DNA of 37,165 nt from NCBI GenBank assembly GCA_910592205.1, contig CAJVPJ010000181.1:1-37165 (forward strand), read 5' to 3'. How positions within the stretch are numbered: position 1 is the stretch's first letter; each line of letters opens with the position of its first letter. The position numbers and the translations under genes are program-made. The notes under the pieces were generated by a model. It was not told where the DNA came from. It saw only the letters and a list, made by a program, of their open reading frames with translations, and made no database searches. Source of the DNA: Paraglomus occultum (Eukaryota; Glomeromycota; Glomeromycetes; Paraglomerales; Paraglomeraceae). This document shows, in pieces, positions 23,757 through 34,072 of this stretch.

Positions 23757-25608
23757 CCGTTGACAGTAGGAAGTCACTATAGAGTGGGAAGATCGTGTAA
23801 CATTCATTTTTGGTATACAATATATTCAGTATTGATATAGTCGAAATACTCGAGGCTTCCTTATGAGACGTCAAAACAGTTTACAGACGCGCACATGTCT
23901 TTATTACCCCAAATTAATTATAACTGCGGTCTCATTTCCTAATGTCGTAATAAAGAAAGTTGAGTGGTTGTAAATGTATTGTAACATGCTTGCTACGTGA
24001 CGTTTTTGCCAATTTTGTGGCGACATTGGTTTTGTATTATCGAATAAATTAAATATAACAGTTTTATCTATTCAAACTAACATGTGTCTGTATTTGTGTA
24101 TTCGATGATTGTAACATTTTTACTTATTATCTCAATCTTTGTTCTTAACAGCAAATTGTAAATTACATTCTGCAGCTGCTACAATATTACTATGCATATT
24201 TCTTTACTAGTCTATCAAACGTTAGATTACTCAATATAGATGAGTAGCTTCTTCTCAGCATTCGATCGTTGTAAGACGTGTCTCAATAACACGCTAAACT
24301 TGGTAGGCGCCGATCGCTAATTTTTGATCAACCGGTTAATGTTATCAGTTTGCGCATTGTTGTTATCGTCCTTGTTTGTTCAGTCTAACTTAGAATATCC
24401 ATTATTCGTAAATATACAGCTACGTCGATAGTCCTGTTATATGACATGTTAATCTACCTAAGTTGTTGGAAACATTATTGTTGGTATAGGGAATCGAAGC
24501 AGTTGGATTGTTGTACTAATTAAGCGGCCTATAAATTACTAAAAATAAATTTATGCTTTGCTCATACAGTAGTTGCAATTTTACATCAAATAATGGATGC
24601 AAACGTCACACAACTTGACTTCATACCTGGCAACCAATTTCAATAGACTCTCTAACTAGAGTCAAAAATTATTCAAACACTCTAGGTTTTCTATTAGACG
24701 TTAAGATCTGCACTTCTGACATGTTGAGTTGACCAAACTTGGACTTTCTGTTACAAAACTCTCTCAGAAACGAGGATGTGGTATGCATTATTTTGATAAA
24801 TTGTGTGAATCAAAGCAATAAGTTCGAACAACTTGTAGTGGAATAAGAGAGGCTATTAAAACGATTGGAAGCGACTCGGTCTTCCTACTTCTCCACCTAG
24901 TTTGATTACTAATACTAACGTCAAAACTCATGAGGATGAAACTGATCTGTCTTTATACACCGATGTTATTTGACGGTGTTGGAAGTGATCAATTTATTCA
25001 CATGTGGACCCAGAAAAGCTGAAGGGAAGGAGAACAGAAGACGATGGGAGACGAATGGAGACGAATGAAGCGTTATATCAGTAAATAAGTTGCGCGTTTG
25101 CATAAAAAATTCATAAACAAATTTGTTTATCTTAAGAAAATATGTCAAATAACGAAAGACTACAATGTTTGGTTTTGCAAAAGTAAGTAATATAGAGACT
25201 AGCTTTATATACGAGAAAGAATCATGATATTAAAGTTATGTCAATTATGGAAAAATTAAAGCATGGGTTAAATAGTGACGTACGGTATATGTCCATAACG
25301 AAAGTATGGTACGTTGGATGACAGATATTTTAATGTTAGTTTAGATTGGATGGTTGGCTACATTCATGCACCTTGTTAATTTAACATAATTAAGTGTTTA
25401 TCGTAAACGCTGACAAGAAAGCAAAAAGTAGTCAATTACGAGGGAAGGAAGAAAAGAGAGAAGAGATTTAAAATGGATCGATTATTGCGAATACGTTAAT
25501 ATACGAGTTTAGAAAGATCGACAAATCTTGCGTAGCGTGCGTGTGGTAAATACCGGATTTAAGGATTGTCGCTCTGCTTATGCCCGGTTTAGAACGTCCA
25601 ATCTTACC
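23757..25608. other. Block I distal part, duplicated, no confident gene
   Basis: Aligns with 31960-33990, and its 23.9-24.87 kb part also with 27.54-28.56 kb. Alignment gaps of 1-2 nt interrupt every candidate frame I translated here. An example is the frame reading VATKLAKT near 24010 and 32215, which shifts between copies. The tract is therefore more likely non-coding or pseudogenic. The minus frame at 24966-25148 is not preserved in block II. Confidence 0.45.
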
Positions 25609-25689
25609 TATTACAGCGGTGACGTTGGTCTTTCCCGTAAGTGAAATGTGGTGCTTGCATGCTTCAACTTTGCAGTGGACAATGTTCAT
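25609..25689 (-). other. Candidate first exon, duplicated
   Basis: An ATG-started 27-codon stretch on the minus strand (MNIVHCKVEACKHHISLTGK, then TNVTAVI) ends at a GTAAGA donor in this block. The copy at 33992-34072 differs at only two bases over the 81 nt (both change an amino acid) but has lost the donor. On the plus strand the same stretch contains CCC|GTAAGT and CAACTTTGCAG about 40 nt apart, so the strand is ambiguous. The partner exon could not be identified. Confidence 0.3.
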
Positions 25690-25909
25690 ATTATTACTTT
25701 ATGAGATAAGGGAAAGATTAGGCTGTTTGTAACTTGTGTTTTTATTAATTGTTGGAGAAGGTTTCCAATACTTAAACTCAGTAACAATTACTTGGTGTTA
25801 CAAGAACAAGTTTTTCAGATATGATTATTCCTCCCACGTTATTGATAGTCATGCGTAAGCGATGGTGTAAACTGATATCAAGAAATGCTTAAGGTGGGGA
25901 ACCGTTCAC

Positions 25910-25972
25910 TTGCCCGACAAATATCTAACACTATTTCGGAGTTATCCTTTTTGGTAGTTAATTGTCGGGCAA
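25910..25972. repeat. Inverted repeat TTGCCCGACAA ... TTGTCGGGCAA
   Basis: Perfect 11-bp arms (25910-25920 and 25962-25972) enclose 41 nt. In block II the left arm is at 34311-34321, and the right side carries the CGGGCAA core three times (about 34368, 34383 and 34398), showing local rearrangement. It may be the ends of a very short non-autonomous element or a protein-binding hairpin. Confidence 0.7.
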
Positions 25973-26065
25973 TTGAACCAGACCCATTCATTATATGTGA
26001 GTCTCACCAATTTTACAACGTTAATTGACAATTGGGATTGTTATATCGTCTGTATATTTATACAT

Positions 26066-26640
26066 GGTCCGGCACAAAAAAGTTGATCCACGAAATTCGT
26101 CACCTGAAATTCGTCCGTCACATGTACAAAATTTGCTAATCAGATCATGTGAGCATACAAATCATATAGTAAGGAAAATGTCGAACTTCAAATATTCGTA
26201 ACAAACTTGATCATATATAGAGAACAAAAGTTCTTTAACCAGTAACGAAAAACGAATAATTATTCGCGTTACCAATACTTTTTAAATAATCGACAGTACC
26301 AGACGCAACGTCCAGCCTTATCATTACGCAAGGAGGTTGCTTCGGTCCTTGGAATTGGTGAGGCAATCCTTGCGCGAGTGATGCTGAACATAATAGCGGT
26401 AATTCTCAGAGCGTTTAGAGCGAAGAATGCAAGGGCGTCCAAGGAAAAGCCCCGATTACAATGTTGTTGATCTCATACACAGGTTTGTTATGACTGCAAA
26501 CACTATGAGTTAGTCAAGTTAAACAAAAGTAAGGTACCTTTTGCATGTGTTCAAATAGCTAAAAGTATGACCTTATCATCAACCGATTGAGAAAATTTAG
26601 TCAATAGAGACAAGTTAGTGCACGCATTTAACGAAAAGGT
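26066..26640 (+). mobile_element. Decayed Tc1/mariner-superfamily element at a block junction
   Basis: The stretch between the end of block I and the start of block III has no match in block II. It begins with GTCCGGCACAAAAAAGTTGA and repeated ACGAAATTCGTC/TGAAATTCGTC strings, which look like a transposon end. It then contains the transposase relic described separately. The opposite end was not found, so the limits are approximate. Confidence 0.5.
26300..26513 (+). pseudogene. Transposase N-terminal (HTH) relic, frameshifted
   Basis: Frame 1 (26300-26389) reads QRPALSLRKEVASVLGIGEA and ILARV, the style of the helix-turn-helix start of Tc1/mariner/IS630-like transposases. After at least one frameshift, the next frame (26424-26513) reads GRPRKSPDYNVVDLIHRFVM then TANTMS and a stop, matching the GRPRK hook and following helix of the same family. 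The DDE catalytic part is absent, so this is a dead 5' fragment. Similar transposases are abundant in Rhizophagus-type genomes (family knowledge; not checked by search). Confidence 0.6.
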
Positions 26641-28560
26641 AATTCTTGGGTTGAGACGGTATACGTTAACGCAAGATATAATATTATTCTGAATGCTTGA
26701 TACTTACGACGGAGGAACAGATAAAAGAATACGGATGCCCGTAAGAATACGAAAGCCGAAACACTTTTGTTTACGCATTTTTTGCACAGAAGTTTGAAAT
26801 AAATGAGGATCCGTGTGATTTATTTATAGATTATTCTGATCATGTAAATAGATAAATAATAAATGACATCAGCAATCTAATTGTTTGCCTAATTCAACAC
26901 ATGGCAGCTAGATGTACCCATTGTGAAACTCGAGTTTATAAAATCAGACCTTTAAAACATTATAACTACCATTACTATTATATGCAATTCGTTTCTATAT
27001 ATAAATTTATCTATTATATATAAGATGACGCCAATCGGGTACTTACAGTATTTGTCACTTTTATACGCCCTGCAGACCGCCAAAGTGGTTGTCATGATTT
27101 ACACCGGCTTCTCGGCTGTAACACTACAACGTGACGAAATTCTGCATATCGTAATTAGTCAAATTGGTCAACAAACTTGGGCAGTAGACACGTTAAGGAA
27201 AGATAGGTGCTCATAAGTTCTTGTTAAATGAAGCAAAAGTCGTTTCTTTTTTTTTATTATACATGTCATAGAATAAAATTGTAGTAGAAACAATAATAAA
27301 GTAGCATAACTACTGAAAATGCCTGCTAATCATCAACAATTACCTTTATGATGTGTACTTTCCCTCTACTTCTCTCCGGTAAATGCTAATATTTGATGTC
27401 TAATTTGATTGCTGTTGAGCGCATTTTTAGTCAATAAAACACCTTGACACGACCATCCGACCTCTGGTTTAAATTTGTCTTAACAGCACCACATTAAAGT
27501 CAGTGTACAAACTCTGTATATCTTTATTACCCGAATTAAATATAACGGCCGAAGGTTTCCCGGTCGAATGTCTTAATGTCGTAATTAGGAAAACATTGAA
27601 TGGTTCTAAATATATCGTAAAATGTGGCGTTTTTGCTAACTTTGTGGCGATTCTGTCTTTGTAATATCGAACGAATAAAATAAGAATATTTTTACCTATT
27701 CAAGCTAACGTGCACTTACTTGTTATTTGTGTTCGATATTGTAACATTCTTACTTATTATTAAATCTTTGTTTCTAACTCAATATGCTTTTTCCAGCATT
27801 CATGCGCTAAATTTGGTAGGTGCCGATCGCCAATTTCGATTAAACCAGTCAATGCTACCAGTTTGCCCGTTGTTGTTATCGTCCTTGTTTGTTCGGCCTA
27901 GCCTAAAATGGATACTTATCCGTAATATACGATACATAATACTAATACTTTTAGTTCCTGTTTATATTGATATTAATTTACTTAAGTCATCGGAAACATC
28001 ATTGGTGGTGTAGGCATCGAAAAAGTGTGCTGGTAAAACTTCATTATTGTCTGCACTAATTGACCGGCTTATAAATTACTAATACAGCATACTGTATTTC
28101 TGTCGTGAAGTAATTACTTCGGCTTCTTTTTCTTAATCAATGCTTGCACATAATGCAATTGCTTTCTTACAATGAATGTACACGTTACACAACTTTACTT
28201 CATCCCTGGTATATACGTTGGACGTGTGCAGAATAATATCTTTCTTTTTTTCCATATTTGTTTCTCGAATTCCTAATACGTTTGACCTATTTATCAACTA
28301 TAACTAATTGCACAATACGCCTTGTAAGTCTTGGCAACTAGTTCGGCATTTTTATTCAAGTTTTCTATAGACGTTAACAATATCAAAGATGGAAGATCAA
28401 CAACATGTTGAGTAAACTAGTTGGCCAAACTTGGGTTTTCCTGTTACAAAACTCTCTCAGAAACGAATGTGGTTATGAACCGTGTTGCTAAATTATGAGT
28501 AAAAGAAGTAAGTTCGAACAACTTGTAGTGGAATAAAAGAGACTATCAAAACGATTGGTA
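26640..28560. repeat. Segmental duplication, fragmentary block III
   Basis: Pieces of the block occur in the block order: promoter plus exon 1 of the modular gene (26655-26850), a stretch like 21630-21725 (around 27205-27330), and 27540-28560, which matches 23900-24870. Exons 2-7 of the gene and the polypyrimidine tract are missing. The minus- and plus-strand frames inside (for example 27720-28013) are not preserved in other copies. Confidence 0.75.
26708..26778 (-). pseudogene. Orphan exon 1 of the modular Thr-rich family
   Basis: The ATG exon reads MRKQKCFGFRILTGIRILLS then VPP, the signal-peptide exon of the family with a 9-nt in-frame deletion and a Cys/Arg change, and it keeps the GTAAGT donor. 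Homology to intron 1 ends near 26655 and none of the later exons follows, so no full protein can be made. A TATAAATA on the minus strand (26821-26828) is kept upstream. It is a truncated third copy that might still be transcribed. Confidence 0.8.
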
Positions 28561-28794
28561 GCGATTCGATCTTTTTATCAGCATGAACGCTACTATTATT
28601 GTTTGATGTCCATCCACTGTGTATTTCTCACTTGTTCGATTACTAACGTCAAATATTATATAATAAAACCAGAAATTAAATTTATTGGGGGACTGCACCC
28701 TTGCTTTTCTCTTACACATAGAAATGTTTACGTTTTAATATGGTAAAGTTTCCGTGTGTCAACTGTATCTCACTAGTCAATGATATGTGATGTA
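28561..28794. other. Spacer between block III and the MITE
   Basis: No gene supported. The plus-strand frame 28555-28746 has no recognisable features. Confidence 0.4.
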
Positions 28795-29003
28795 CACAGT
28801 GCCGCTCTTTATAGTGGACCTCCTTTATAGTGGAGACTAATTAAAATCGCGATATAGTGGATAAAGGTTCAAAACCATCTATAATAAATTCTATCCGATA
28901 TAGTGTATTTACTAATTAATTTTCAAAAACTCTCGATATAGTGGATTTTTGAGAATTTTTTACTAATAGATTTTTTTGATACACTATAAAGAGAGCTACT
29001 GTG
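28795..29003. mobile_element. pogo/Tigger-like MITE, 209 bp
   Basis: Terminal inverted repeats begin CACAGT(GCCG)CTCTTTATAGTG on the left and CACAGT(AGCT)CTCTTTATAGTG on the right, 19 of 22 positions identical, flanked by TA on both sides (28793-28794 and 29004-29005), the target site of Tc1/mariner/pogo elements. Internally, TATAGTGGA-type motifs recur about five times in both orientations, typical subterminal transposase-binding repeats of pogo relatives. There is no coding capacity, so it would need a transposase supplied elsewhere. Confidence 0.88.
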
Positions 29004-29650
29004 TATTTGGAAAATACTGCTATTATTATGATAGTTGGTTTCTTTGTCTTTGTCAAATGGTACGCTTTTACATATTTAACAGTATGAAAAAAATAAACAC
29101 AATGTTTTATGGAGAAAAATTTGGGTAAGTTCTTGTGTGTTAACTATAGCCGATGATATTATTTGACAAGTAGAAGTGGGACGTATTGAGGATATGTTTC
29201 GATTCGGTATGTATGATAGTTGTGGTGTTATTGTTATTCGCGCTTGTACGGCTACGCCGCACGGCCACTTTGACTTACATGGTTAGTTGTGTTTGAGACT
29301 TGTCTCAGTTCTGAACCCAGACACTCGGTCCAAAACTCAGTTGTCTCAGTCCAAGCCCCCAACCGAGATACAACAAAAATAATTGCAGGCTTATATGAAA
29401 TTGTTACTCAGACTGTATCGAGGTGAGTTGTAAGAATGTTTTAATTAAATTGAGAATATCTATGTCTATGTATCTCGTCTATATTGCTATTATTGTGGCG
29501 GCGTATCACTATTCACCCACCCAATATTACATGAATTATAAAACAGTTTCTCAGTGTAAATACACCTACAATGATGCCATGAAGTTGCAATGAAGTGTTA
29601 ATATCAATTTTTAAATATTACTCAAATACATTTTTTCTGTTCTCACCAAT

Positions 29651-30901
29651 TTATGCAATGCTATCGACAATAGCGGTCCATTTAGCTAAACAAAATAATA
29701 AACCAGACAGTCCTCCGAGCCCGCCGATTATTTCGATTACAAATATCTTGTTGGTTTTACCGACATCAGACGAAGGTACGTTCGTGCTAGAGAAAGTAGA
29801 AGACTGATGAGTAATTAACAGATTAAAGTGTAACTGTTCAGATAATTTACCAACCTTGCCACAATCGTTGACGCCGTAGTATGCGAATGCCTGTGCGAAA
29901 AAAAAATTAATCGCAGTTCAAAGCGAATTGACTTGTAACAAGTTGTTTGTAAATAATTCGAATAAGTAGATCTCACCTTGGTTTCTTGGTTGAAAATGTA
30001 GTGGAACCAATTGGCGTGTGGGTATTTGTTCGAAAACTAGTTAAGCTAATAGTGGAATAAAAAAGACCCAGAAGAGAAAATATGTTAAAATTTAACAGTA
30101 ATAATGTGGATGTGTAAATAAATGTGTTAACACCAACAGTAGTCAATAAATTAAAGTGCCAACCTTACGACTATCGTTGAGGTCGTAGTATGCGAATTTC
30201 TGTGAAAATAAAAGTGACGTAATGCAATTAACTTTACTTGTAAGGATTGTTTGTAATAACATCAACCAGTATAGTATTATATTGATTGCTTACATTGGCT
30301 TCTTGCATAAAGACGTAGTGGAATTTGATGTGGGTGTATTTGTTCGAAAAATAGTTAAACTGGTGGTGGGATGAATATGACCAGAAGAGGGAAACCTGCT
30401 GTATATTTTAAAAGTTTAACACACGATAAGTAAGCATTTGATTCATAGTAATGTAATTTATGCACGTAACTGTTAATAGCATAAAAACATTAGTTGGTAC
30501 GTTAGGTTGCATGTTATTTCTCAAAATGGTATCTAACCTTTTTTTACATGGCAGTTACAATATTATTAAAACAGTCTGTTACCAATTTATAATTTGGGCA
30601 CTTTTGTTAACATATTTCTATTCTTTTTTTACTTGAGTTATCGAGAACGCGCGTCGTTTTCATAATTTACTGCAACAAAAGTTGTGTACACTAAAAGTTG
30701 AGGATTACCTCCAAGTTCTGGTCGGAGATGGGTGCTTATCAAAAGCATATCTATTAAATATTAATAAAAGACGTGTGAGACAATATACGTTAACACAAGA
30801 TTCTGAATGATTGATACTTACGACGGAGGAACAGATAAAAGAATACGGATGCCCGTAAGGATACAAAAACCGAAAAATTTGACAAAAGTCTGTTTATGCA
30901 T
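29651..30901 (-). CDS. Secreted/membrane Thr-rich modular protein, paralogue 2
   Basis: Seven exons (30822-30901, 30709-30750, 30294-30359, 30164-30199, 29977-30045, 29855-29890, 29651-29786) give 154 aa without a stop; exon lengths 80, 42, 66, 36, 69, 36 and 136 fit exactly. Order: signal peptide (MHKQTFVKFFGFCILTG start), SYAFDKHPSPTRTW, module 1 (SLTIFRTNTPTSNSTTS then NSHTTTSTIVV), module 2 (SLTSFRTNTHTPIGSTTF then HSHTTASTIVA), STNVPSSDVGK, a transmembrane helix about 124-144 (IFVIEIIGGLGGLSGLL), and the tail KWTAIVDSIA. All six introns are phase 2. The ectodomain is dominated by Thr, Ser, Lys and His and is probably O-mannosylated. It differs from paralogue 1 mainly by conservative changes, and both keep open frames, which argues for selection. 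A GPI-anchor signal is an alternative to the transmembrane reading. Function unknown. Confidence 0.82.
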
Positions 30902-30950
30902 TTTCTTTCTCAAGTTTTGTACAGGATTCTGTAATATAAAATTCGTAGTG

Positions 30951-30958
30951 TATTTATA
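30951..30958 (-). promoter_or_regulatory. TATA box of paralogue 2
   Basis: TATAAATA on the minus strand, 50-57 nt upstream of the ATG at 30901, is conserved in position with paralogue 1 and the orphan exon. Confidence 0.6.
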
Positions 30959-31688
30959 CGTTTATTCTGATCGTGTATTTTGTGACCTTTATTAGGCACA
31001 ACCCAAGGTTTTTTACGTAGATCCTGCACGAGATACATATTTGAGCCGAAATATTATAATGTTAAAAATAGAATTAATTGTTCAACAAATCCGACATGAT
31101 ATTCTATACTTAGACTTCTTGGCGCCTTTTTCCAAAACTGGATGCGGGAAATTTTTTATAGATAATAAACAGTAATCATTAAAAAAAGTGTAACATTGTA
31201 TTGGGTACTTATTTGGTAAAAAAATAACTTCGATCGATCGCCAGGCATGTTTAATAGCATGGAAATATTATATTAATAAATCTTTTGACGTAATCGAGCA
31301 CTTACCGCGAAAAAATTTCATTTATTGTTAATAAATTATACATGTCACACTAGTATAAACAGATTGAGAATAATAGATAAACAAGGGTTGCTATCGTCAT
31401 TGTTTGCTCGATAAGAGCCTTGCTTACTATCATAATGAAATAACTGCATAATTGCGTATACATATAACCACATCGCATTTAGGGCGGCAATATTTTTAGA
31501 AAAAGTGGTATATATGTGGTTTCTGAAACTATACGCATGTCACCAACGGGTAGAAAGGGAAACCAGCAGTGAAAGCAATGGCGGTAAAGTGGAAACAATG
31601 GCGAAGTAGTAAAAGTAATGGCGGTAGTAGTGAGAGCAATAGAAATGGCGTTTTTCGTAGACATTTTTTACGACTAAACAATATATTA

Positions 31689-31866
31689 TTCTTTTCTTTT
31701 TTTCTTTCTTTCCTTTTTTTTCTTTCTTTCCTTTTTTTTCTTTCTTTCCTTTTTTTCCTTTCCTTTCTTTCTTTTCTTTCTTCCCTTTCTTCCCTTTCTT
31801 CCTTTTCCTCCCTTTCTTCCCTTTCCACCTTTTCTTCCCTTTCCACCTTTTCTTCCCTTCCTTTCC
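31689..31866. repeat. Expanded polypyrimidine/polypurine tract
   Basis: 138 nt of uninterrupted C/T on the plus strand (31689-31826), then CTTTCC-type repeats broken by single A residues. It is made of CTTTT, CTTCC and CCTTT units. The frames through it (poly Phe/Ser/Leu on plus, poly Lys/Glu/Arg on minus) are artefacts of the repeat. Confidence 0.95.
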
Positions 31867-33991
31867 ACACTTGATTTTTTTCCCCCTCTCTTGGCAGGGT
31901 ATTAATATAGAATCTCTTTATCTATTTATCCGATGGCAATACATCTAACAGAAGTCATACGCCTATAGAGGTAGAAGATCGTGTGACACTACGTTATTTA
32001 TCCTTGATATACAATATATTCAGTATTGATATAGTCGAAATACTCGAGGCTTCCTTATGAGACGTCAAAACAGTCTACAAACTCTGCACATATCTTTATT
32101 ACCCCAAATTGATCATAACTGCCGACGCTGCCGGTCTCATATCTTAATGTCGTAATAAGGAAAAGTGAGTGGTTCTAAATATATTGTAACATGCTTGCTA
32201 AGTGGCGTTTTCGCCAATTTTGTGGCAACTTTGTCTTTGTATTATCGAATAAATAAAACTAACATGTACTTGTTATTTGTGTATTCGATAATTGTATCAT
32301 TATCTCAACCTTTGTTCTTAACGGCTAATTGCAAATTACATTCTGCAGCCGCTACAGTATTACTGTGTATACTTTACTAGTCTATCAAACGTTAGATTAC
32401 TCAATATGAGATGAGACGGCCATTCGATCGTTGTAAGACGTGTCTCAAAACACACTAAATTTGGTAAGCGCCGATCGCTAATTTTTGATCAACCAGTTAA
32501 TGTTATCAGTTTGCGCGTTGTTGTTATCGTCCTTGTTTGTTCGGTCTAACTTAGAATATTCATTATCCGTAAATATACAGCTACGTCGATAGTCCTGTTA
32601 TATGACATATGTTAATTTACCTAAGTTGTTGGAAACATTATTGCTGGTGTAGGGAATCGAAGCAGTTGGAGCTGGCGCGCTTGTTGTACTAATTAATCGG
32701 CCTATAATTACTAAAAATGCTGTAAATCTATGCTTTCATACAGTAGTTGCAGATTTTACATCAAATAATGAATGCAAACGTTGACTTCATACCTGGTAAG
32801 TCTTGGCAACCAGTTTTAATAGACTCGGCATTCTAACTAGAGTCGAAAATTATTCAAACACACTAGGTTTTCTATTAGACGTTAACAAATGTATAAGATC
32901 TGCGAAAGCACTTCGACATGTTGAGTTGACCAAACTTGGGTTTCCTGTTACAAAGCTCTCTCAGAAACGAGGATGTATGTATGCATCATTATGATAAAAT
33001 GTGTGAGTCAAAGCAATAAGTTCGAACAACTTGTAGTGGAATAAGAGAGACTATTAAAACAATTAAGAGCGACTCGGTCTTCCTACCGGGCGCAAAATGT
33101 CAACTTATCATTGCTTGGAAAGTTTATTTCGCTCTTGCATTTCTCCACTTAGTTCGATTACTAATGTCAAAGCTCATGAGGATGAAACTAATTTGTCTTT
33201 ATACATCAATGCAATGTTATTTGATAGTGTTGGAAGTAATCAATTTATTCACATGTGGTCCCAGAAAAGCTGAAAAAAAAAGACGAATGGGAGACGAACG
33301 GGAGACACATGAAGCTTATGTCCGTACATAAGTTGCACGTCTAAAAATTTGCTTTATATTGCATAAAAAATTCATGAACAAATTTGTTTGTCTTAGGAAA
33401 TATTAATATGTCAAATAACAAAAGACCAGAATGTTTGTTTTTGCAGAAGTAAGTAATATAGAAAGAATCAGTGTGCTCTTTAAATTATGTATCTAAATGA
33501 TATTAAGGTTATGTCGATTATGGAAATATTAAAGCATGGGTTAATAATTGCAATGTTATGACGTACTGTATATTATAATATGTCAATGATTCTAATTTAA
33601 ATTCTCTGACTATTAATACCTTTACGAAAGTATGATACGTTGGATGACAGATATTTAACGTTAGTTTAGATTGGATGATAGACGCTCAACTTTCATATAA
33701 TCAATGATTGTACTATACAATGGCTACATTCATGCACTTTCTTAATTCAAAACATAATCAAGTGTTCATCGTAAATGCTGGCAAGAAAGCAAACAGTAGT
33801 CGATTACGGAAGGGAGGAAAGAAAACAAGAAGAGATTTAAATGGATCGACTATTGTGAATATGTATACGAGTATTTGAGACTGTTTAGAAAGATCGACAA
33901 ATTTTGCAGGGTGTTGATCAAACGACAAATACCGGATTTAAGGATTGTCTGCTTATGCCCGGTTTTCAGCCATGAACGTCCAACGTTGTGG

Positions 33992-34072
33992 TATTACAGC
34001 GGTGACGTTGGTCTTTCCCGTAAGTGAAACGTGGTGCTTGCATGCTTCAACTTTGCAGTGGGCAATGTTCAT
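33992..34072 (-). other. Second copy of the candidate first exon
   Basis: Reads MNIAHCKVEACKHHVSLTGK then TNVTAVI, 79 of 81 bases like the block I copy. Here the GTAAGA donor is replaced by CCACAACGT, so any splicing would differ and the frame runs into a stop 11 codons on. This argues that at least this copy is not a working gene on the minus strand. Confidence 0.3.

Larger units (their letters stand above)
19540..26065. repeat. Segmental duplication, block I
   Basis: This block is matched in the same order and orientation by 29440-34530. The match starts near the CTATATT(A/G) string before the TTG microsatellite and ends just after AATTGACAATTGGGAT and TCTGTATATTTATA (26022-26063; 34473-34512). 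Copies differ by point changes and many small indels. About 1.4 kb (roughly 21720-23150) has no counterpart in block II. It includes an extra copy of a sub-block marked by TTTAGAACCATTCAA on the minus strand (about 22640-23100; other copies near 23930, 27560 and 32140). The block carries one complete gene (19753-21051). Confidence 0.88.

Noticed and set aside
29595-30995. Plus-strand frames 29595-29807 and 30807-30995
   Set aside because: They are antisense to exons 7 and 1 of paralogue 2 and lack the consistent splice-phase pattern seen on the minus strand.
31479-31874. Long low-complexity open frames (Lys/Glu/Arg-rich on minus; Phe/Ser/Leu-rich on plus)
   Set aside because: They are translations of the polypyrimidine/polypurine tract. 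The matching frames in block I (23317-23756) differ in length and frame, and no conserved non-repeat part exists.
23930-32260. Conserved-looking VATKLAKT frame in copies near 24010, 27640 and 32215
   Set aside because: The copies differ by 1-2 nt indels within the frame and the fourth copy near 22760 has a stop, so coding constraint is not supported.
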